In this document: piece after piece, positions 59,995 to 64,000 of the stretch
Layout: each line of letters starts with the position of its first letter
Position numbering within the stretch: position 1 is the first letter of the stretch
Translations under genes and position numbers: made by a program
The notes under the pieces: model-generated
Database searches by the model: none
Told to the model about the DNA's origin: nothing
What the model saw: only the letters and a program-made list of their open reading frames with translations
Assembly: GCF_022900255.1 (NCBI RefSeq)
Contig: NZ_JALIRM010000019.1
Location: forward strand, 1 to 64,000
DNA: 64,000 nucleotides
DNA from: Lederbergia wuyishanensis
Lineage (GTDB): Bacteria; Bacillota; Bacilli; Bacillales; Bacillaceae_C
Direction of reading: 5' to 3'

Positions 59995-61386
59995 ATGAAG
60001 AAATTTTGGATTGGATTGTTCTTTGCATCCATATTTCTTGGTGGATGCAGTTCAGATGAAAAGGACGATAATAAACAAGTTTCTTCTAAGAATCAGATAG
60101 AAGAAGTGGAAGAGAATGAAGAAGTTGCTCAAGTCACTCAGCCTGTGGAGGAATATATACCTAAAGAAGTTAATTATTTCGATATTAAAGCCCCAGACCA
60201 ACTAACGGATTTGGAAAAAGAAATGCTTAGGCACCCTGGAATATTTAGTGGGGAGCAATACGATGAAGCTAAAGTTAACGAGGCACTGGACCAGTTGCCC
60301 GACAATTTAACACCGGAACAATATTTGGAAGAACTTAAATATTTATTTGCGGAAGATTACCATGAGGAATTGGAAACTCTCCTTCATTTTGATTCCAGTG
60401 TCAAAGTGAATATTGATCGTCCAGATGAATCGATTGATACGCCCAAATTAAAAAAAGCCCACTTTGCAATATTGATCGATGCAAGCGGCAGCATGAAGGC
60501 CATGTCTGGAAATAAGACGCGAATGGAAGCAGCAAAAGAGGCGGTTCAGGAATTTGCTGAACAGATTCCTGAAGAGGCAACGATATCGATGCGGGTATAC
60601 GGTCATAAAGGATCAGGCGGCGAGGCTGATAAGAAACTATCATGCAGTAGTACGGAAAGTCTTTATAATGGGACTTTTGATAATAGCAAGTTTCAAAAAT
60701 CTCTACAAAAAGTACAGCCTGCGGGGTGGACACCAATTGGCCTTGTTCTAGAAAAAGTGAAAGAAGATATACCTAAAGATGCCGATGATGTCGTTGTATA
60801 TGTTGTGAGTGATGGAATTGAAACATGTGGTGGGGACCCTGTTAAAGCAGCGAAAGCTTTGGCAACAGATGAAATTGAAACAGTCGTAAATATTATTGGA
60901 TTTGATGTGGATAATGAAGGACAGAAGTTGTTAAAGGAAGTAGCGAGCGCTGGTAACGGGGAGTTTACATATGTGTCCTCAGAACGTGACTTAAAGGAAT
61001 ATATGAAAGTACAATATGAAGAGATTAAAATGGCGTGGATTAAATGGAAAAATGAAGGAAAGCTTGAGACCGTTAAAGTAAAACAAGAAAAAGAACAACT
61101 AGCAGTTAAAACGAAACTTAGTTTAGAACAGAAAGCTGTTCGTGAAAAACAAAGAATGGAGTCCGCGCAGAACTATTTAAAGAAAAGATTCAGTGAGATT
61201 GGCCACCCCATTTCGGAAGTCTATTCCATGGTTGTGGAATACGGAAGTTCAAAATACACATACGCCGTAGAAAACGGGGCCAAAGCTTATCTAGAAACTG
61301 TTGAAAGTGGATCTAAACAGTTCCAGGAATATGAAGAGGAAGGCAGTAAGAAGATAGAAGAAATGGATGAAAAGAAAAACGAATAA
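59995..61386 (+). CDS. VWA-domain lipoprotein (YwmC/YwmD-like)
   Basis: A 463-residue surface lipoprotein. The signal MKKFWIGLFFASIFLGGC has its lipidated Cys at residue 18. An acidic linker follows to about 60. The von Willebrand factor A domain (about 155-345) holds the MIDAS residues in ILIDASGSMKAMSG, a Thr in GWTPIGLVL and Asp in VVSDGIETCGGDP, so metal binding looks intact. A Lys/Glu-rich coiled-coil C-terminus follows. ATG 59995 is chosen over an in-frame TTG at 59986. It is convergent with an IseA-like lipoprotein. Ligand unknown; B. subtilis YwmC and YwmD are similar secreted VWA proteins. Confidence 0.9.
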   Translation: MKKFWIGLFFASIFLGGCSSDEKDDNKQVSSKNQIEEVEENEEVAQVTQPVEEYIPKEVNYFDIKAPDQLTDLEKEMLRHPGIFSGEQYDEAKVNEALDQLPDNLTPEQYLEELKYLFAEDYHEELETLLHFDSSVKVNIDRPDESIDTPKLKKAHFAILIDASGSMKAMSGNKTRMEAAKEAVQEFAEQIPEEATISMRVYGHKGSGGEADKKLSCSSTESLYNGTFDNSKFQKSLQKVQPAGWTPIGLVLEKVKEDIPKDADDVVVYVVSDGIETCGGDPVKAAKALATDEIETVVNIIGFDVDNEGQKLLKEVASAGNGEFTYVSSERDLKEYMKVQYEEIKMAWIKWKNEGKLETVKVKQEKEQLAVKTKLSLEQKAVREKQRMESAQNYLKKRFSEIGHPISEVYSMVVEYGSSKYTYAVENGAKAYLETVESGSKQFQEYEEEGSKKIEEMDEKKNE

Positions 61387-61406
61387 AGGCTGTTATTTGT
61401 AACAAA

Positions 61407-61442
61407 AAACCGGCAAATCATTATGTTGATTTGCCGGTTTAC
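61407..61442. terminator. Bidirectional terminator
   Basis: AAACCGGCAAATCA (61407-61420) pairs perfectly with TGATTTGCCGGTTT (61427-61440). It lies between the two convergent lipoprotein genes. Confidence 0.9.
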
Positions 61443-61447
61443 AATCT

Positions 61448-63151
61448 TTAAAACGTCCCAATATCCGAAGATATTCTCCATCCGTCCTTCGTTTTTGAGA
61501 AAACCACATGGATATATTCATAGTAAAGACTTGAGCCAAGGGGAACTTTCAAATCAAATTCTTTTTCACTTCCAGTGTCTCTAGTACCAACAACAATGGC
61601 TTTTTCATGATTAACGATAGATCCACCGTCTGCATTAGGTTGGGCTAGTTTACCTTTATGATTTATTATCTTAACGCGGTTTATATAAGATTGAATCGTG
61701 CTGGATGTATACGATTCTCCGAGAAAAGCATTTAGTTTTTCCCTTGTATCTAAATCTGACCCTAAATAACGGTATTCCATATCCTCATGAGTGAACATCT
61801 GAATTTCACCAGCAATATTTCCTCCGCTCGTCACATACCAATACTTATTAGAAGCTTCTGTGGCCAATTTTACCGCTTCTGATTCTTCTAGACTTGTATA
61901 TGTTGGGTAAATGAGACCTGGTCGAACATTGGCAATCATTTTATCTACTTGTGCAAAGCTTTGCTCATAAATATCTTTTGCCTCAGCATTCAATCCGGAT
62001 AGGTTCATATCCTCCATATTCTTTCTTGCAAAGTAAATATATTGATCATTTTCTGCAATTTTTTCTAGATCAGAATCTTCCTCGGAACTATACATGTCTT
62101 TTGAATAAATCTCAATCGTAAACAAGAGTGCTTTCTTTTCTTCGAGCGCTGATACATAAACAGAAACTGCATTTCCAACCATTGGAGCATTCCCTTCTTC
62201 AATGGTTATATAAGGTGCAATCTCCTTTTGTATATCGAGGGTAATGCCGGAATCACGTATTTCGTATTGAATATCAGGGCTGCTAAATTCCTGCAATCTT
62301 TTTTCAATCTTTTCTTTGAGCTCTAAAAATTGGTTATAACTTGGTACGATTGTTTTGAGTGACATGCCTTTTTCAATGGATTTTAGCGCCTGTTCAGGAT
62401 GATTGGATTTCAATTGTGCGTCCGCAAGATGATACCAGTAGTATGATGCGTCGGGAACCCGTTCGATTCTACTTTTATAATAATCAATGGCCTTAGGAAA
62501 ATAAGTCGGATAATGTTCTTCGTCCGCTATTAGTGAACCGTTATCCCATTTTAATAATTGAATATCGTAAATATCATTTACATCTTTTTTCCATACGGCA
62601 AGTCTTGTATTGGGTTCGTCTTGAATTTGGATCGATTCCAAAATATGATAATTTACTTTGGTCAATTGTTTTAGACCTTCGTCGCCCCATGAATAAATCT
62701 CAAGTACATTTCCTGCGGAGCTGCCAATTTTCCAGCCGACCAACAGATCTTTTTTTCCGTCACCGGTTAAATCAGATGAGCTAGCCCAGCTGACTTCATA
62801 TCCTAATCCTTTTTTGGCAAAGACTTTTTTCCATTCGCCTTTTTGCATTTCCAAAACAAACATACCTATTTGATCAGGGTTATTTTTTGATTGGTAAAAG
62901 ACAATTGTTTCCTCTCGTCCATCTCCATTTAAATCAGCATAAAGTACTGAATCTCTATTTATGGGAGCATTCGCAGTTAACATGGTTGTTCCTTTTGGTA
63001 AATATTTTTTAGCAATTGTTTGAATGCTTTCGTTTTCAAGTGACGTAGCGGACGCGAGCTTAGGTGCTTGTATTAAACTTCCCGGTTCAGGGAGCATATT
63101 ACATCCACTTAGGAGAAAGCAGGCCGCTAGCACGAATAGAACATTTCTCAT
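61448..63151 (-). CDS. Lipoprotein with FG-GAP-like, TPR-like and C-terminal IseA-like regions
   Basis: A 567-residue surface lipoprotein. The signal MRNVLFVLAACFLLSGC gives a lipidated Cys at residue 17. Residues 60-190 contain FG-GAP/VCBS-like calcium loops (LYADLNGDGREETIVFY and SDLTGDGKKDLLVGW). Residues 215-285 resemble a TPR pair (YYWYHLADAQLKSNHPEQALKSIEKGMSL). The last 150 residues resemble the DL-endopeptidase inhibitor IseA (EASNKYWYVTSGG, YRYLGSDLDTREKLNAFLGE, HKGKLAQPNADGGS). The IseA resemblance is from recall. The combination is uncommon. Downstream of, and possibly cotranscribed with, the 63230 kinase; convergent with the VWA lipoprotein. Confidence 0.82.
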   Translation of the reverse strand: MRNVLFVLAACFLLSGCNMLPEPGSLIQAPKLASATSLENESIQTIAKKYLPKGTTMLTANAPINRDSVLYADLNGDGREETIVFYQSKNNPDQIGMFVLEMQKGEWKKVFAKKGLGYEVSWASSSDLTGDGKKDLLVGWKIGSSAGNVLEIYSWGDEGLKQLTKVNYHILESIQIQDEPNTRLAVWKKDVNDIYDIQLLKWDNGSLIADEEHYPTYFPKAIDYYKSRIERVPDASYYWYHLADAQLKSNHPEQALKSIEKGMSLKTIVPSYNQFLELKEKIEKRLQEFSSPDIQYEIRDSGITLDIQKEIAPYITIEEGNAPMVGNAVSVYVSALEEKKALLFTIEIYSKDMYSSEEDSDLEKIAENDQYIYFARKNMEDMNLSGLNAEAKDIYEQSFAQVDKMIANVRPGLIYPTYTSLEESEAVKLATEASNKYWYVTSGGNIAGEIQMFTHEDMEYRYLGSDLDTREKLNAFLGESYTSSTIQSYINRVKIINHKGKLAQPNADGGSIVNHEKAIVVGTRDTGSEKEFDLKVPLGSSLYYEYIHVVFSKTKDGWRISSDIGTF

Positions 63152-63229
63152 AAGAAAATCCTCCGATGCTCTTTTACCTTACTATAAAATTAAATGTATA
63201 AGAAAAAGTTATTAAAAGATGAATAAAGG

Positions 63230-64000
63230 TTACATAAAGGTTACAGGTAATACAATTCTAACGGTTGTTCCCTCATCAGAATGACTATCTATATGCAATG
63301 TCCCATGGTGACCTTTTATAATTTCCTCGCAAATGGCCAAGCCAAGACCAGTTCCAGATTCTTGCGTTTTCCCTTTTACAAACTTTTCCTTAATGTTTTC
63401 TAATTTATTCTTAGGAATTCCGACCCCAGTATCCTTAATGTTAATGACTACTGAGTCTCCATTGCCCTCGCTGACGGAAATAGAAATTGTACCGTCTTTC
63501 GGGGTGAATTTAAGTGCGTTATCCATTACATTAATAAAAACTTGGATTAGCCTATTTTTATCTGCTTTAATCTCCCCTATACTTGGGTGGATATCCGTTA
63601 AAATTTGTACCCCGTTTCTTTCAGCTCTTGGCTGTAACTGAGATACAACTTTTTTAACAATGGCGGGGAGATAGACATCATCAAAAACAAAGGAAAGTTT
63701 TCCGCTAGAAAGACTAGAAAGATCGAGTAGGTCGCTAACTAGACTCGTTAAACGATCACTCTCATTCGTTATGATATCTAATCCTTCTTTAAATAAATCG
63801 TCTGTTGCCATCGACTGTAAGGTAATCGCCCAACCTTTTACGGATGTAAGCGGGGTCCTTAAATCATGGCTAATTGAAGCGATAAATTCATTTTTCAGCT
63901 GTTCGTGCTTTTCCACTTGTTCTGCCATATAGTTTAATGTGTCTGCCAGTTTTCCCAATTCATCGTCTTGTTTTTTTGATATTCTCGTAGAAAATTTTCC
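63230..64000 (-). CDS. Sensor histidine kinase, 5' part beyond the right edge
   Basis: Coding continues in frame to base 64000, so at least 256 residues are present and the N-terminus is outside the window. The visible start is a HAMP domain (DDELGKLADTLNYMAEQVEKH). The dimerisation helix follows with FIASISHDLRTPLTSVKGW, whose His is the phospho-acceptor, then MDNALKFTPKDGT (N box), NIKDTGVGIP (G1) and SGTGLGLAICEEI (G2). A cognate regulator probably lies further right. It is upstream of the IseA-like lipoprotein, separated by about 80 bases. Confidence 0.93.
   Translation of the reverse strand, partial: GKFSTRISKKQDDELGKLADTLNYMAEQVEKHEQLKNEFIASISHDLRTPLTSVKGWAITLQSMATDDLFKEGLDIITNESDRLTSLVSDLLDLSSLSSGKLSFVFDDVYLPAIVKKVVSQLQPRAERNGVQILTDIHPSIGEIKADKNRLIQVFINVMDNALKFTPKDGTISISVSEGNGDSVVINIKDTGVGIPKNKLENIKEKFVKGKTQESGTGLGLAICEEIIKGHHGTLHIDSHSDEGTTVRIVLPVTFM

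Noticed and set aside
1-64000. Search for CRISPR arrays, tRNA/rRNA genes, prophage or defence systems
   Set aside because: No regularly spaced direct repeats of CRISPR type, no tRNA cloverleaf or rRNA sequence, and no phage structural, integrase or restriction genes were recognised.

Overview
The window reads as chromosome from an AT-rich, low-GC Gram-positive, endospore-forming member of the Bacillaceae. The evidence is a GerA-type germinant receptor (53-56 kb), many lipoprotein signal peptides, purine-rich Shine-Dalgarno sites with frequent TTG and GTG starts, a PrsA-like foldase and DUF3231/DUF421 proteins typical of spore formers. No rRNA, tRNA, CRISPR array or prophage was recognised. 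Genus cannot be fixed from the sequence alone.

Layout. 1-118: end of an IS3-family insertion sequence that continues to the left. 152-2358 (minus): polar amino-acid ABC importer (ATPase, permease, binding lipoprotein). 2562-5875: GntR/HutC regulator divergent from an N-acetylglucosamine-kinase-like gene and a GH4 glycosidase. 6293-9576: two tandemly duplicated sugar-binding lipoproteins. 9976-15138: five-gene operon with a Gfo/Idh/MocA oxidoreductase, ROK kinase, NagA and two more oxidoreductases. 15465-18232: nucleoside hydrolase family protein, TIM-barrel isomerase and oxidoreductase. 18598-25203: DUF3267 membrane protein, GH13 enzyme divergent from a LacI regulator, then an oxidoreductase and a zinc dehydrogenase. 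25635-38520: a 13-kb co-oriented run with a third binding lipoprotein, a secreted carbohydrate-binding/solute-binding fusion, two permease pairs, and between them a secreted NHL beta-propeller, a YIP1 membrane protein and a DUF5696 protein. 38743-39049: remnant of a GH9 cellulase-like gene. 39066-43866: YesL and AraC regulator (minus), then aldo/keto reductase, TIM-barrel isomerase and another oxidoreductase. From 43.9 kb the content becomes housekeeping, envelope and spore genes: MATE exporter, VanZ, HtrA protease, two-component system, PrsA-like foldase, a 28-residue-repeat secreted protein, a Ger receptor, DUF3231 and DUF421 proteins, a VWA lipoprotein, an IseA-like lipoprotein and the 3' part of a sensor kinase cut by the right edge.

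How it fits together. The region 2.5-43.9 kb looks like one large glycan/glycoside utilisation locus. Extracellular binding proteins and permeases import oligosaccharides; no dedicated sugar ATPase is present, so a shared MsmX-type ATPase encoded elsewhere is inferred. Inside the cell, GlcNAc-type kinase, GH4 enzyme and NagA point to amino-sugar disaccharides, while six Gfo/Idh/MocA oxidoreductases, two TIM-barrel isomerases, a zinc dehydrogenase, GH13 and LacI resemble the E. coli ycj 3-keto-glycoside gene set. Three regulatory signatures tie the locus together: a GT-N4-AC palindrome for the GntR regulator; an identical 14-bp palindrome before the nagA operon and before lacI; and a strictly spaced ACTAGC direct-repeat element upstream of the promoters of all three paralogous binding lipoproteins, a candidate AraC-type activator site.
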